DNA of 64,000 nt from Lachnospiraceae bacterium (lineage in GTDB: Bacteria > Bacillota_A > Clostridia > Lachnospirales > Lachnospiraceae). A model generated the notes under the pieces. That model worked only from the letters and a program-made list of their open reading frames with translations, was not told the DNA's origin and ran no database searches. The translations under genes were made by a program, and so were the position numbers. Shown here piece after piece: positions 34,540 through 44,056 of the stretch (position 1 is the first letter of the stretch; every line of letters begins with the position of its first letter). The stretch is from assembly GCA_009911175.1 (NCBI GenBank), contig QXWX01000011.1, positions 1 to 64,000 of the forward strand. Reading direction: 5' to 3'.

Positions 34540-36186
34540 TCAATCCACATCTCTTGTCTCATCCGCAATATACTCAAAGAAATCAAAGTCCGCGTAATGC
34601 CGATGCCTGGCCCGGTCCGCGCAGGTCATTCCCACGAAGGTCCCGGTAAATTCCCCGAACCTGCAATATTCATCTGAGAATCTTGCGGTCTCAAAGTCCC
34701 CGCCGATGGGGGTATAAGTTTGTCCGTCATAGCTCCATTCGAAATGGAACTTCCGCCCCTCTATCTTCATCCGAAGATAAACCGGCACATCCCGGACGCC
34801 GATCCTGGTATCCACCATCTCGTTCTTCTCGCCGTTTTCCAGATGAACGATGGACAAAGCGCTTCCGCCCAGCGTCTGGCTGTAATATTTCCGCAGGTTG
34901 ACATAGTTCATATTGTCATAATAAAGGATCAGGCCCGCGCTGTGCTGATAGACCTCCGGCTGAAATTCCATCTTCGCGGTGACCGTAGCATAGACGCTGG
35001 TCAGCTTCCGTGCCAGGATGCTGACCCGGTTCAGGGAGGTTCTGGATTCCTGCCCCCGCATCCGCAGATATCCCGGCCGGGCTTTTACGTCCACAAAGCT
35101 TTCCGGCATGATCCTGGGCGCATAGTAGCAAAGTCCCAGTTCCTCCGAGTCAAAATCATCAAAGTCCGGAATCTGAGGCATCAAAGTTTCCGGAAGCGCC
35201 GGCTCTTCCACGTCTATTTTCGCCAGATTGCTCCCGTCCGCCATGCGGAGCCACCCGTCCTCAGTCCATTTCATTTTCTGGATACTCGTCTCCCGCCCCA
35301 GCGTGCAGCTCAGCTCCGGCGCAAACGGCCTGGCGCAGAGATGCAGCAGATAGGTCTCCCCGTTCGGCAGGTCCACATAGCTTCCGTGGCCGGACTTCTG
35401 GAGGATGGAATCCGGATTGTAATATTTCGGCTTCAGATGATCCGGATCATGCCTCTCATAGGACTCCGCCGGCTGGCTGGTGACGATCGGATTCATGGGA
35501 TCCTTTTCATAGGGCCCCCAGACATTTTTGGAGCGGCCCATGGTGACGCAGTGGTTGTAGCCTGTGCCGCCCTCCGCGCACATGATGTAATAGTATTCCC
35601 CCCGCTTCGTCAGATGGGGCGCCTCGATGCAGCCCCGATCCGTGCCCCCGCGCCAGATCCGTTTCACATGGCCCATGACCTCCTGTTTTTCGGGGTCGTA
35701 TTCCACCATGCAGATCTCGCCCGGCTTCTCATAGCCTTCCCTGGTCTCCCACTCCAGCGATACCACATATTTTCTCCCATCGTCATCGTGGAACAGGGAC
35801 GCATCGAAGCCTGCGGAATTCAGATACACCGGTCTGCTCCACGGTCCCCGGATATCCTTCGCCGTGATCAAAAAATTGTCCACGTCGAAATACCGGGCGT
35901 TCATGGAATTCATCACGCCGTATACCACATAAAATAAATCTTCCGCTTCACAGTACGTCAGGCAGGGCGCCCAGATTCCTTTCGCGCTGGGGAGCTTACG
36001 AAGCTCTACTTCCTTATCGTCAGTCAGCACATGGGTATACAGCTCCCAGTTTTTCAGATCCTTCGAGTGGTACACCGGGATTCCGGGGAACCACTCAAAA
36101 GAGGACACCGCCGCATAGTAATCGTCATTTTTTCTACAGATACAGGGATCCGGGTTGAACCCCTTAAAAATTGGATTTTGAATCAT
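34540..36186 (-). CDS. GH43 beta-xylosidase
   Basis: A 548-residue cytosolic glycoside hydrolase. It begins IQNPIFKGFNPDPCICRKND, where the NPDP aspartate is the general base; the acid is the glutamate of IEAPHL (about residue 187), with MCAEGGTGYNH following. The C-terminal 200 residues form the beta-sandwich of GH43 beta-xylosidases (YDNMNYVNLRKYYSQTLGGS). No signal peptide, so it acts on imported xylo-oligosaccharides. Downstream of the GPH symporter gene with 155 bases between, likely co-transcribed. Confidence 0.93.
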   Translation of the reverse strand: MIQNPIFKGFNPDPCICRKNDDYYAAVSSFEWFPGIPVYHSKDLKNWELYTHVLTDDKEVELRKLPSAKGIWAPCLTYCEAEDLFYVVYGVMNSMNARYFDVDNFLITAKDIRGPWSRPVYLNSAGFDASLFHDDDGRKYVVSLEWETREGYEKPGEICMVEYDPEKQEVMGHVKRIWRGGTDRGCIEAPHLTKRGEYYYIMCAEGGTGYNHCVTMGRSKNVWGPYEKDPMNPIVTSQPAESYERHDPDHLKPKYYNPDSILQKSGHGSYVDLPNGETYLLHLCARPFAPELSCTLGRETSIQKMKWTEDGWLRMADGSNLAKIDVEEPALPETLMPQIPDFDDFDSEELGLCYYAPRIMPESFVDVKARPGYLRMRGQESRTSLNRVSILARKLTSVYATVTAKMEFQPEVYQHSAGLILYYDNMNYVNLRKYYSQTLGGSALSIVHLENGEKNEMVDTRIGVRDVPVYLRMKIEGRKFHFEWSYDGQTYTPIGGDFETARFSDEYCRFGEFTGTFVGMTCADRARHRHYADFDFFEYIADETRDVD

Positions 36187-36342
36187 AGCAGGATACTCCT
36201 TTTTTCATTGTGGCCGCTCAAGCCAGCAGCCCTGGAAAATGTAAAGTTTCCGAACAGCAGATGAAGCTTCCCTGATCATAAGCTGATGTCCCGTTGAGGA
36301 TCTGCTGTCCAGAACACTGGTTGCCTGTTCACAGTTCCTTCT

Positions 36343-37716
36343 TTATTTCGAATCGGCCGCCCGCTTCTTCAGGTCATCAATGATCCCCTCAAATTCGTCA
36401 TCCAGATGATAGAACCGAAGGATCAGAAAGCAGGCCGCAAATACTCCGATTGGGATCCACACAAAGCAGACACGGATCGCGGTGACTGCGGAAGCCGTCT
36501 GGACCGAAGCTGTCCCCACATATCCGCCGATCTCCAGGATCAATCCCAGCAGTGCGGAGCCGACGCCGTTTCCAATCTTATAGCCGAAGCTGCAGGCACT
36601 GTTTACAAGCCCCTCCGTGCGGTATCCGGTCTTCCACTCGCCGTAATCGATCGTATCGGAAACCATAGCCCACATCGTCGCGCCGCCGCATGCATTTCCG
36701 ACGCCCCGGATCAGACTGGTCACTACAATGACCGGCATGGAGCCGCCGCCGAATTCCAGGATCAGCATCCCCACTGCCGCCAGGATCAGTCCTATGGAAA
36801 ATACATTGCGCTTGCCGTATTTTTTCACCAGCTTTGCGATCAGGAACATGCCGATGATCTGGATCGCGTTGTAAATGCCGTTGATCGTGCTGACCAGATC
36901 CGCATCCCCCAGAACTTCTTTCGCATAGTAGACCGTAGTTCCACCGTTGATGGCGTAGTACAGGAAGAACAATGCCAGGACGCCGGTCATCATGATCCAG
37001 TATTTATTTTGGAACAGTGCCAGGATCCCTTCCTTTACCGGGACGTTTTGCGCCTCACCTTCTCCTGCGGATGCCGGTTTTACCCGCTCCTTCGTTCCCG
37101 CGAAGTTGATCAGAAATGCCGCCACCGCCAGAAGCCCAAGCACCACAAATGCCTTCGTCCACGCAGACGCGTTGTCGCCGAAGGCCCTGACCAGCGGCAG
37201 GGTGACCAGATTGATCAGAAGCGTCCCGCAGGTGGCCAGTACATTTCGGAAAATGCTGAGCACAGAGCGCTCGTAAGGATCCTGTGTCATCAATGCATTC
37301 AGCGAAGAGTACGGCACGTTGATGGCCGTGTAGATCACCGTGGATGTCAGGTTATAGGTCACAAACACGTAGACCAGCTTTGCCGTCTCGGACATTCCCG
37401 CCGGAACGGAGAATAAAAGGATGCCGGATATTGCAAAGGGGATGCACATCCGGAGCAGCCAGGGACGCGCTTTTCCGAAACGGGATTTTGTACGGTCCAC
37501 GATGATCCCCATGATAATGTCGCTGACACCGTCAAATATCCGGGACACCAGCATGATCGTGCCCACCGCGAGGGTATTGACGCCCGCGTAATCCGAGTAA
37601 TAGAACATCAGAAACGCGGACATGGCCGTGTAAATGATGTTGCACCCAAAGTCGCCGCAGCCGTAGGAAAAACGTTCTGCCAGCTTCGCAAAAGTCAGTT
37701 TGTTTTTTTGTTCCAT
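36343..37716 (-). CDS. GPH-family symporter, probably for xylosides
   Basis: A 457-residue membrane protein with about 12 helices and family markers FSYGCGDFGCNIIYTAMSAF, VSRIFDGVSDIIMGIIVDRT, FGKARPWLLR and DTIDYGEWKTGYRTEG. It is a paralogue of the symporter at 20874-22256 but clearly diverged. The neighbouring beta-xylosidase suggests xylo-oligosaccharide import, as in XynP. It starts after AAGGAGG and lies downstream of an AraC regulator gene on the same strand, with an inverted repeat at 37763-37794 between them. Confidence 0.88.
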   Translation of the reverse strand: MEQKNKLTFAKLAERFSYGCGDFGCNIIYTAMSAFLMFYYSDYAGVNTLAVGTIMLVSRIFDGVSDIIMGIIVDRTKSRFGKARPWLLRMCIPFAISGILLFSVPAGMSETAKLVYVFVTYNLTSTVIYTAINVPYSSLNALMTQDPYERSVLSIFRNVLATCGTLLINLVTLPLVRAFGDNASAWTKAFVVLGLLAVAAFLINFAGTKERVKPASAGEGEAQNVPVKEGILALFQNKYWIMMTGVLALFFLYYAINGGTTVYYAKEVLGDADLVSTINGIYNAIQIIGMFLIAKLVKKYGKRNVFSIGLILAAVGMLILEFGGGSMPVIVVTSLIRGVGNACGGATMWAMVSDTIDYGEWKTGYRTEGLVNSACSFGYKIGNGVGSALLGLILEIGGYVGTASVQTASAVTAIRVCFVWIPIGVFAACFLILRFYHLDDEFEGIIDDLKKRAADSK

Positions 37717-37762
37717 TCTTCATTTCCTCCTTATGTATCACTCAACTTTATTTTGTATAGAT

Positions 37763-37794
37763 ATCCTAACAAGATTTCCGTAGTTTTGTTAGAT
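37763..37794. promoter_or_regulatory. Inverted repeat upstream of the GPH symporter
   Basis: ATCCTAACAA and TTGTTAGAT face each other across 13 bases, 50-80 bases upstream of the symporter start. It is a plausible site for the neighbouring AraC regulator. Confidence 0.45.
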
Positions 37795-37897
37795 ACATTT
37801 ACGAAGGAAATGCAGGGCGATTCCGACCTGTCTGTCCGCAGACAGCTATGCAGGGGGAATTGCTCTCATGCATTCTATTCCATTACCGGCAGCATTC

Positions 37898-38785
37898 TTA
37901 TTCTCCGTAAGGCTCGTAGAAGGGCGACGGCAGCATCTGCATCTCCTTCCAGCTCATGCTTCGCACCGCCTCCCGTTTCTCCCGGGGCGTACAGCCGTAG
38001 GTTTCTTTGAAATACCGCATGGCGACCTTATAGTTGGTACAGCCATGATCCTCGAAGATCTCGTTCACCGTCCGCTCCGTATTCACCAGATCAATATACA
38101 CTTTGGAAACGCGGATCGCATAGACATATTCCATAATCGTCATTCCCAGCTGCTTTTTGAAGATCCTCGCCAGATAATCCTCATGATACCCGAAATGCTC
38201 CGCCAGCTCCGAGACGATACATTTTTCCCGATAATGCTCCTTTAAATAGGTCATAATCGGGTTGACCTTTTCCAGCTGGCCTTCATTTCTGTCAAATTCC
38301 TTCCGCACCAGCTTATGGGAATAGGAATGGACCAGGGTAAATAACAGCTCATACAACAGGCTGTTAAACCGAAGGAGATACCCCTCCGGCCGGATATCAT
38401 AGACCGCGTGCATATCCATGAAGATCTTCTTCACCTTCTCCAGCCTGGTCCGTTCCACCTCGCCCGCCGGATCCTTATCCACAAAAAATGTATACAATTC
38501 GATATTCGGAATGAATTTTCTCAAAATTTCCTTGGGGATCTGCAGCACCAGCGCTTTATTTTTTTCACTCAGTACGGAATGGATCACCCTGGAATTGACA
38601 ATATTAAATTCTCCCGCGCGAAGCACCTCCCGGCGGTTCTCGAAGGTCACCGCCATGCTCCCCTCGATCATATAGACCAGCTCCAGGCTGTCATGCCAGT
38701 GAGGCGGCACGTAGCTCCCCAGATCGATGGAAAGATAAAACCTCGCTTCGATATCCGGATTCACCGATACGATCTCATGACGCAT
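37898..38785 (-). CDS. AraC-family regulator with cupin domain
   Basis: A 295-residue complete AraC regulator. The N-terminal cupin shows PHWHDSLELVYMIEGSM; the C-terminal double helix-turn-helix shows VSELAEHFGYHEDYLARIFK and NEIFEDHGCTNYKVAMRYFK with TYGCTPREKR. The first is typical of regulators that sense plant cell-wall sugars. It sits between the GH43/GPH pair and the GH5-like gene, all on the minus strand, and probably activates them. Confidence 0.9.
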   Translation of the reverse strand: MRHEIVSVNPDIEARFYLSIDLGSYVPPHWHDSLELVYMIEGSMAVTFENRREVLRAGEFNIVNSRVIHSVLSEKNKALVLQIPKEILRKFIPNIELYTFFVDKDPAGEVERTRLEKVKKIFMDMHAVYDIRPEGYLLRFNSLLYELLFTLVHSYSHKLVRKEFDRNEGQLEKVNPIMTYLKEHYREKCIVSELAEHFGYHEDYLARIFKKQLGMTIMEYVYAIRVSKVYIDLVNTERTVNEIFEDHGCTNYKVAMRYFKETYGCTPREKREAVRSMSWKEMQMLPSPFYEPYGE

Positions 38786-38900
38786 ATGGTTTTCCTCCTG
38801 TTCATACGATACACTGCCTGCGTCAAGACAGAAGGCACAGGACTCCTCTGATTCAAAGTGTATCAGAAAAAACCGCGCCTTCCGTCAAAACGACTGCATT

Positions 38901-40067
38901 TTACTTTCCTTCAAACCACCCAAAATCCACGCATCTCCCCAGATCCCAGCTGTCCCAGCCGATCCAGCCTCTGTCATTGACCGTATCCGTCAACAGCTTA
39001 TAGCTCCAGTAAAAATATCCGCTTCCCTCTTTCCATGCGTCCAGCTGCGCCTCGGCCACAGCGCGGTAGATCCGTTTCTTCTCTTCTGCGTCTACTCTCT
39101 CCTCACAGCTTCCTTCCACACCGTTTAACACGCTCTGACCGCCCTTCGTATCGCAGCCGCAGGCCAGGGAGTTGAACAGACACCATTCCCCGCAGATCAC
39201 CGGAAAGTACTGCCGCATTTCCCGGATGTCCTTTTTAAAATGCTCTTCAATATAATCCTTGTATGCCTCCATCTCCTGGGCACATCCTGCCGCCTCCGCC
39301 ATCATCAGATACTGATGGGTATCCAATACTACATTGACGTACTTTTCCTCCCGCATAAAATCCTTCCATGCCAGAAGTTCGAAGCCATCGTGGATCACCA
39401 CATATTTTTCCTCTGGTAAATATTGCCGGATCCGGTCGTAAGCCCTGCAGTAAAACTCCTTCAAAAACTCCAGGCTGTTGGGTCCGGACCCTTTTGCCAT
39501 CTCCGGATCCGCCGCCGGGTAACGGCTGGGCACATCCATCAGCTTCCAGGCATTTTCCGTAATCGGTTCATTCAGCACCTCAATGCCCCAGAGCCCCTTC
39601 CTGGTTCCGTAACGCTTCGCCAGCCTTTCCAGGACAGAGAAGACAAACTCCACCTCCTCTGGCTCCTGGGACCATCTGCATACGCCGCAGATCCCCCCGT
39701 TGTCAAACCCGTTCTGCCCCAGAGGCGCCGTGTGCAGATCGATCAGGATCTCCAGCCCGTACCTTTCCGCCCAATTAAATGCCTGATCCAGCTCCCGGAT
39801 ACAGCCGATAAACGGTTCTCTGTCCCCGAAAATGAAATACGGGACCGGGATACGCACGGCCTCCATCCCCATGGCTTTGATGGACACAAAATCCCGTTCC
39901 GTGATGTACTCCGAACGATGGATCTGAATCCTTGCCTCATAGACCTCCCGGGACAATTGGCGCGGGAGATTGTATTCATCCTCCGCCGTCGTCCCCTCAA
40001 ACAGAGCCGGGCTCATCCACTTTTCCAGCACCAGCCAGTTTCCCAGATTCACTCCTTTTACATACAT
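38901..40067 (-). CDS. GH5-family glucanase/glucosidase
   Basis: A 388-residue TIM-barrel glycoside hydrolase of clan A. It starts MYVKGVNLGNWLVLEKWMSP, as in exo-beta-1,3-glucanases and related GH5 enzymes. The acid/base lies in IEVLNEPITENAW (about residue 165) and the nucleophile in VICGEWCLF (about 291). IDLHTAPLGQNGFDNGG is the matching substrate loop. No signal peptide, so cytosolic. ATG 40067 with GAGAGGA 9 bases upstream is better than the longer frame to 40130, which adds a cysteine/lysine-rich stretch. It probably trims short beta-glucans imported by a nearby transporter. Confidence 0.87.
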   Translation of the reverse strand: MYVKGVNLGNWLVLEKWMSPALFEGTTAEDEYNLPRQLSREVYEARIQIHRSEYITERDFVSIKAMGMEAVRIPVPYFIFGDREPFIGCIRELDQAFNWAERYGLEILIDLHTAPLGQNGFDNGGICGVCRWSQEPEEVEFVFSVLERLAKRYGTRKGLWGIEVLNEPITENAWKLMDVPSRYPAADPEMAKGSGPNSLEFLKEFYCRAYDRIRQYLPEEKYVVIHDGFELLAWKDFMREEKYVNVVLDTHQYLMMAEAAGCAQEMEAYKDYIEEHFKKDIREMRQYFPVICGEWCLFNSLACGCDTKGGQSVLNGVEGSCEERVDAEEKKRIYRAVAEAQLDAWKEGSGYFYWSYKLLTDTVNDRGWIGWDSWDLGRCVDFGWFEGK

Positions 40068-40185
40068 GCCGCATTCCTCTCTTTCTTTTTTACAGGCTTT
40101 ACAAAACTGCTGTTCCTTAAGAAAAGCCATTCATGATATAAGGACATATTAACAGTTTTTTTCTATGTCCGCTATATACTTTTGC

Positions 40186-40217
40186 GCGGAAAAACAGGTC
40201 GATTCCGACTTTTCCGC
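40186..40217. repeat. Intergenic hairpin
   Basis: GCGGAAAA pairs with TTTTCCGC, with CGG/TCCG pairing inside. A second small hairpin (TTCCAACTGTACGGTTGGAA) follows at about 40266-40285. These lie between the GH5 and hypA genes; they may be terminators for the HypA/flavoprotein unit. Confidence 0.5.
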
Positions 40218-40313
40218 CTTACAAAACATGGAGTGAATTTGCTGCCGCAGATATGAAAAAGATTCCAACTGTACGGTTGGAAAAGATGAGCCTGGGAAGC
40301 CAAAACAATGGTT

Positions 40314-40664
40314 TCACATCTCTGCCACTTCGATTTCCTTGATCTGATGCTCGTTCCCCTGTATCAGATAGGTATTCCCGCCGCCGCAATACGGGCAGGT
40401 CTTCCCATGCTCCACTGTGGCGTAGGTTTCCCGGCAGTCCTCGCAGAAGGTAATGGCCGGGATCGTCTCGATCACCAGCTCGCAGCCTGCCATCACAGGG
40501 CTCTTGGAGCATTTCCATTTCCAGCAGTCCTCCAGGTAGGAGGGGATGATGGTGGACACCTCGCCGATCTGCAGCACCACCTTCCCCACCCTGTCCGCCT
40601 GGTTTTCGGCAGCAATCTCCTCTACAGTTTTTACAATGTGAAAGACGATCCCTAATTCATGCAT
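40314..40664 (-). CDS. hypA: HypA-type nickel/zinc metallochaperone, copy 1
   Basis: A 116-residue HypA/HybF protein. It starts with the nickel-binding MHELGI motif (His2) and has a zinc domain with CEDC and CPYC pairs near 74-96. HypA delivers nickel to hydrogenases, usually with HypB. No hydrogenase structural gene is in the window. The gene lies 130 bases downstream of the 977-residue flavoprotein gene on the same strand, mirroring copy 2 at 47564 beside the paralogous flavoprotein. That repeated pairing suggests a link between the two proteins. Confidence 0.92.
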   Translation of the reverse strand: MHELGIVFHIVKTVEEIAAENQADRVGKVVLQIGEVSTIIPSYLEDCWKWKCSKSPVMAGCELVIETIPAITFCEDCRETYATVEHGKTCPYCGGGNTYLIQGNEHQIKEIEVAEM

Positions 40665-40698
40665 TCCTTCTCCCCACTTCCCGCGCCGCGTCTGTCAC

Positions 40699-40759
40699 TC
40701 AGGAACCGCGGGAAAATATCCCGCGCGATCTGCACATCTTATTTTCCCGCGGTTCCTGA
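40699..40759. repeat. Palindromic repeat, family B copy 4
   Basis: Perfect 19-bp arms (TCAGGAACCGCGGGAAAAT and its complement) around CCCGCGCGATCTGCACATCTT. It lies between the flavoprotein and hypA genes. Confidence 0.88.
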
Positions 40760-40791
40760 ATGAAAGCCGCGGCACTGATATAATTTTCTCT

Positions 40792-43725
40792 CTATTTTCT
40801 GCCGTTTTTACCGGAAGCTCTGGCCTGCTTGACTTTCTTTACCGTTACCTCGGACGGCTTTCTCACGATCGGCTTCTTTGCCCCGGCCGATGTCTTCGCC
40901 GCCGGTCCCTTACCCTCTGGTTTTTTCGCAAACACAGACTTAAATGCTTTCCCCGCGGCATAAGCCCCGATCTCTTTAAACTTATCCTCAGACCTGCACA
41001 TTTTGGAGCATTCCGGATGATCCCGGCGCAGCTTGATGGCATCGAACTCACACTTGGTCGTACAGATCCCGCAGCCGATACATTTGTTCTCATCCACAAC
41101 CGAGGCGCCGCAGCTCAGGCACCGTCCCGCTTCCAGATGCACCTGCTCCTCTGTCAGCAGCTTCCTTGCGTCCCGGAAGGAATGCCTGTGGTCGATCTGG
41201 GTGTCCATGCCTGCCTCCTGGCGGCCGATGGTATCATATCCGTCCAGCCTGATGTTGTCCTTATCCAGCTCCCGGAAATTTCTCCGGTTACGGCCGATGG
41301 TCAGGCTTGTTCCCGGATGGACGTAACGGTGAAGGGATTCCGCCGCGTTCTTGCCGGCCTCAATGGCATCGATCACAAACTTCGGTCCGCTGTAGACGTC
41401 TCCGCCTACGAAGATATCCGGCTCCTTCGTCTGATAAGTGAGGGCATCCGCCACCGGATAGTTGCCGTGCCAGAACTCTACCCGGGATCCTTCCAGCAGA
41501 TTTCCCCATTCAATGCTCTGCCCCACGGCAAAGATCACATGCTCGCACTCCACGGTCATCAACTCGTCCTCCGCATACTGGGGATCGAACCTTCCGTCCT
41601 TGTCAAATACGGACGTACATTTCTGAAATACAACGGCCCATGCCTTTCCATTTTCATCCTTGAGGATTTCCTTCGGACCCCAGCCATTGTGAATCGCGAT
41701 TTCCTCCTCCAGCGTCTCCCGGATCTCTTCCTCCGAAGCGGGCATGGTCTCTCTGGATTCCAGGCAGAACATGGCTACATTCTTTCCACCCAGGCGGGAA
41801 GCCGTCCTTGCGCAGTCCACCGCCACATTTCCGCCGCCCACCACGACAACGCGCCCGTTCAGCTTCTGCCCGTGGTTCTCCGATGCATGGCGCAGGAAGC
41901 GTACGGCAATGTCTATGCCCCTGGCGTCTTTGCCCGGAATGTCCGGAATCTTGCCGCCCTGGCATCCGATGGCCAGATAAAATGCCTGATACCCCTGCTC
42001 CCGGAGTTCCCCGATGGTGACATCACGGCCGACCTCCACGCCGCACCGGATCTCCACGCCAAGCTCCCGGAGCACCTGGATCTCCGCCTCGATCACATCC
42101 TTCTCCAGCTTGTAGGATGGGATCCCATAGGTCATCATCCCGCCGGGGCGCGCATGCTTCTCAAATACTACCGGCCGATAGCCCTTCACCGCCAGATAGT
42201 ACGCACAGGACAGACCTGCCGGCCCGGCCCCGATCACCGCGATCTTCTGATCCCACCGGGTCAGGCGGTTGGACGCGATGACCACCGGCGGAACATATCG
42301 GGTCTCTTCATGAAGATCCTGCTCGGCAATAAATTTTTTGATATCATCGATCGCCACTGCCTCATCCACGTTCCCCCGGGTACAGGCCATCTCGCAGCGC
42401 CGATTGCAGACCCGTCCGCAGACTGCCGGGAATGGATTGTCCTTCTTGATCAGCGCCAGCGCCTCCCGGTACTTTCCTTCCTTCGCCTTGCGGATATAGC
42501 CCTGGACCGCGATGTGGGCCGGACAGGCCGCCTTGCAGGGCGATGTGCCGGTCTCGTAGCAGTTGATCCGGTTGTTGTCCCGGTAATCTTCGTCGTATTT
42601 GTCCCGGCCCCAGACCAGCCGGTCGGGAAGCTCATGCTTCGGGTACTGTACCTCCCGCCCGTCCTTCGCGCAAAGTTTCTGCCCAAGCTTCACCGCACCT
42701 GCCGGACAGTATTCCACGCACTTTCCGCAGGCAACGCATTTATCCCGTTCCACCCTGGCGGTAAACGCACTGCGGCTCATGTTGGGCGTATTAAAAAGCT
42801 GGGACGTCCGAAGCGCGTTGCAGACATTCACATTGCAGTTGCAGATTCCAAAGATTTTATTCTCCCCGTCAATATTCGTGATCTGATGGACAAATCCGTT
42901 GTCCTCCGCTTTCCGGAAGATCTCCATGGCCTCCTCGTAGGTGATGTCATGGCCCTTTCCCGTCTCCCGGCAGTAGTCCGCAAAATCCCCCACGCCGATG
43001 CACCAGTTCATCTCATCATCCCCACAGCCTTCCCCCAGCACCTCCCGGCTGACACGGCAGGAGCACTGGCCCACGCCGATATGCCCCTCATACTTTTTCA
43101 GCCAGTAGGAAATGTGTTCCAGGTCGATGGTCCCGTTTTCCATAGAGATTGCTTTTTCCACCGGGATCACATGCATCCCGATTCCGGCCCCTCCCGGCGG
43201 GACCATGTGGGTAATACCGTCCAGCGGAATGAAGGTCATACGCTCGAAAAAGCTGGCCAGCGCCGGATGCTCTTTCAGACGCTTGTTCCCCTCCGGCGTC
43301 TCTTCCATGTTAAAAAGCTCCGCGGAGCCGGGCACGAACATGGGCAGGCAGTACCTGCGGTCCGTGGGTCCCGGTATGGCCCCGTTGTGGTCATAATTGT
43401 TGCCGTAATCATATTCCAGAAGCCCGATGTAGCTCATCTCATCCAGCACCTTCTGGAAATGGGCCTTCTGATGCTCCTCAATCTTGTTCATTTTCCAGAG
43501 CTCTTCGATCTTGTAGTGACGGCGCACCTTCATCTTCAGCGCAATATCTGCCATCTCCTCGGTCACGATCTCGGCCAGCCCCCAATACTCCGGGTCGTTT
43601 ACCGTGACCCCCTTCAGCTTATGCGCTGCCACGTCCGTAATCTTTTTCCCCAGCTTTAAGATCTTTTCACTGGGTCTCTTATCCCCCATATGCGGCGGGA
43701 TGACCGCTTTACTCATTTCCGGCAT
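40792..43725 (-). CDS. Large multi-domain iron-sulfur flavoprotein (GltD-like), copy 1
   Basis: A 977-residue soluble electron-transfer protein. In order: an N-terminal winged-helix-like region (about 50-110), a cysteine region with QCSCRVSREVLGEGCG and CNCNVNVC (about 220-300), a ferredoxin motif CVACGKCVEYCP (about 330), a GltD-type iron-sulfur domain (CKAACPAHIAVQGY, CGRVCNRRCEMAC), an FAD Rossmann motif VIGAGPAGLSCAYYLA (about 498), an NAD(P) motif VVVVGGGNVAVDCARTA (about 625), and a second ferredoxin CIGCGICTTKCEFDAIKL (about 882). A lysine/alanine-rich tail ends it. Starts after AAAGGAG. It likely passes electrons between NAD(P)H and an iron-sulfur partner; substrate unknown. The linked hypA hints at a nickel enzyme. 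Confidence 0.85.
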   Translation of the reverse strand: MPEMSKAVIPPHMGDKRPSEKILKLGKKITDVAAHKLKGVTVNDPEYWGLAEIVTEEMADIALKMKVRRHYKIEELWKMNKIEEHQKAHFQKVLDEMSYIGLLEYDYGNNYDHNGAIPGPTDRRYCLPMFVPGSAELFNMEETPEGNKRLKEHPALASFFERMTFIPLDGITHMVPPGGAGIGMHVIPVEKAISMENGTIDLEHISYWLKKYEGHIGVGQCSCRVSREVLGEGCGDDEMNWCIGVGDFADYCRETGKGHDITYEEAMEIFRKAEDNGFVHQITNIDGENKIFGICNCNVNVCNALRTSQLFNTPNMSRSAFTARVERDKCVACGKCVEYCPAGAVKLGQKLCAKDGREVQYPKHELPDRLVWGRDKYDEDYRDNNRINCYETGTSPCKAACPAHIAVQGYIRKAKEGKYREALALIKKDNPFPAVCGRVCNRRCEMACTRGNVDEAVAIDDIKKFIAEQDLHEETRYVPPVVIASNRLTRWDQKIAVIGAGPAGLSCAYYLAVKGYRPVVFEKHARPGGMMTYGIPSYKLEKDVIEAEIQVLRELGVEIRCGVEVGRDVTIGELREQGYQAFYLAIGCQGGKIPDIPGKDARGIDIAVRFLRHASENHGQKLNGRVVVVGGGNVAVDCARTASRLGGKNVAMFCLESRETMPASEEEIRETLEEEIAIHNGWGPKEILKDENGKAWAVVFQKCTSVFDKDGRFDPQYAEDELMTVECEHVIFAVGQSIEWGNLLEGSRVEFWHGNYPVADALTYQTKEPDIFVGGDVYSGPKFVIDAIEAGKNAAESLHRYVHPGTSLTIGRNRRNFRELDKDNIRLDGYDTIGRQEAGMDTQIDHRHSFRDARKLLTEEQVHLEAGRCLSCGASVVDENKCIGCGICTTKCEFDAIKLRRDHPECSKMCRSEDKFKEIGAYAAGKAFKSVFAKKPEGKGPAAKTSAGAKKPIVRKPSEVTVKKVKQARASGKNGRK

Positions 43726-43831
43726 CGTTTCGTCTCCTTTCTTTCCTTTTCACAGCCTTCACGCGCCCCGGTGGGAATCTCCGTTGGGCCGCGCCCTGCA
43801 GGCACATCCTGTCACTCAGGCGCCGCGGCTT

Positions 43832-44023
43832 TCAGCTTCGGATATTTCCGGTTCCAAAGCGCAGCTCCTTCATCCCTTCTACTTCATCGCAGATCTGTTT
43901 CAGACTGCAGGCTTTGCAGTCCTTCGTCAGATTCTTAAAAATGTGGTCGATCGCTTTTGTGATCTGTTCGGATTTTTTCACCATCCCTTCCAGCTCCCTG
44001 TACGGGAAATCCGGCAGGGTCAT
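43832..44023 (-). pseudogene. Short cysteine-motif protein, probably a C-terminal remnant
   Basis: A 63-residue frame, MTLPDFPYRELEGMVKKSEQ, then CKACSLKQICDEVEGMKEL and a short end. The CxxC...C pattern followed by DEVEGMKEL looks like the tail of a larger metalloprotein; it reminds me of the ends of carbon monoxide dehydrogenase/acetyl-CoA synthase subunits, but I cannot confirm this. No ribosome site precedes the ATG, and a family D repeat abuts its first codon. It may be what remains of a nickel enzyme served by the neighbouring HypA/HypB proteins, or a small gene in its own right. Confidence 0.45.
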
Positions 44024-44026
44024 GAA

Positions 44027-44056
44027 GATCGCAGCCGCAAAGCGGCATCATTCACT
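44027..44056. repeat. Dispersed repeat, family D copy 3 (partial)
   Basis: GATCGCAGCCGCAAAGCGGC and ATCATTCACTCTTCC match the centre of the copies at 47955 and 58299. It overlaps the last codons of the TRIC-type gene. Confidence 0.65.

Noticed and set aside
41017..43659. An 880-codon open frame on the plus strand opposite flavoprotein copy 1
   Set aside because: It is antisense to a gene with clear domains, has no ribosome site, and its translation is rich in histidine, proline and leucine as expected of a shadow frame.
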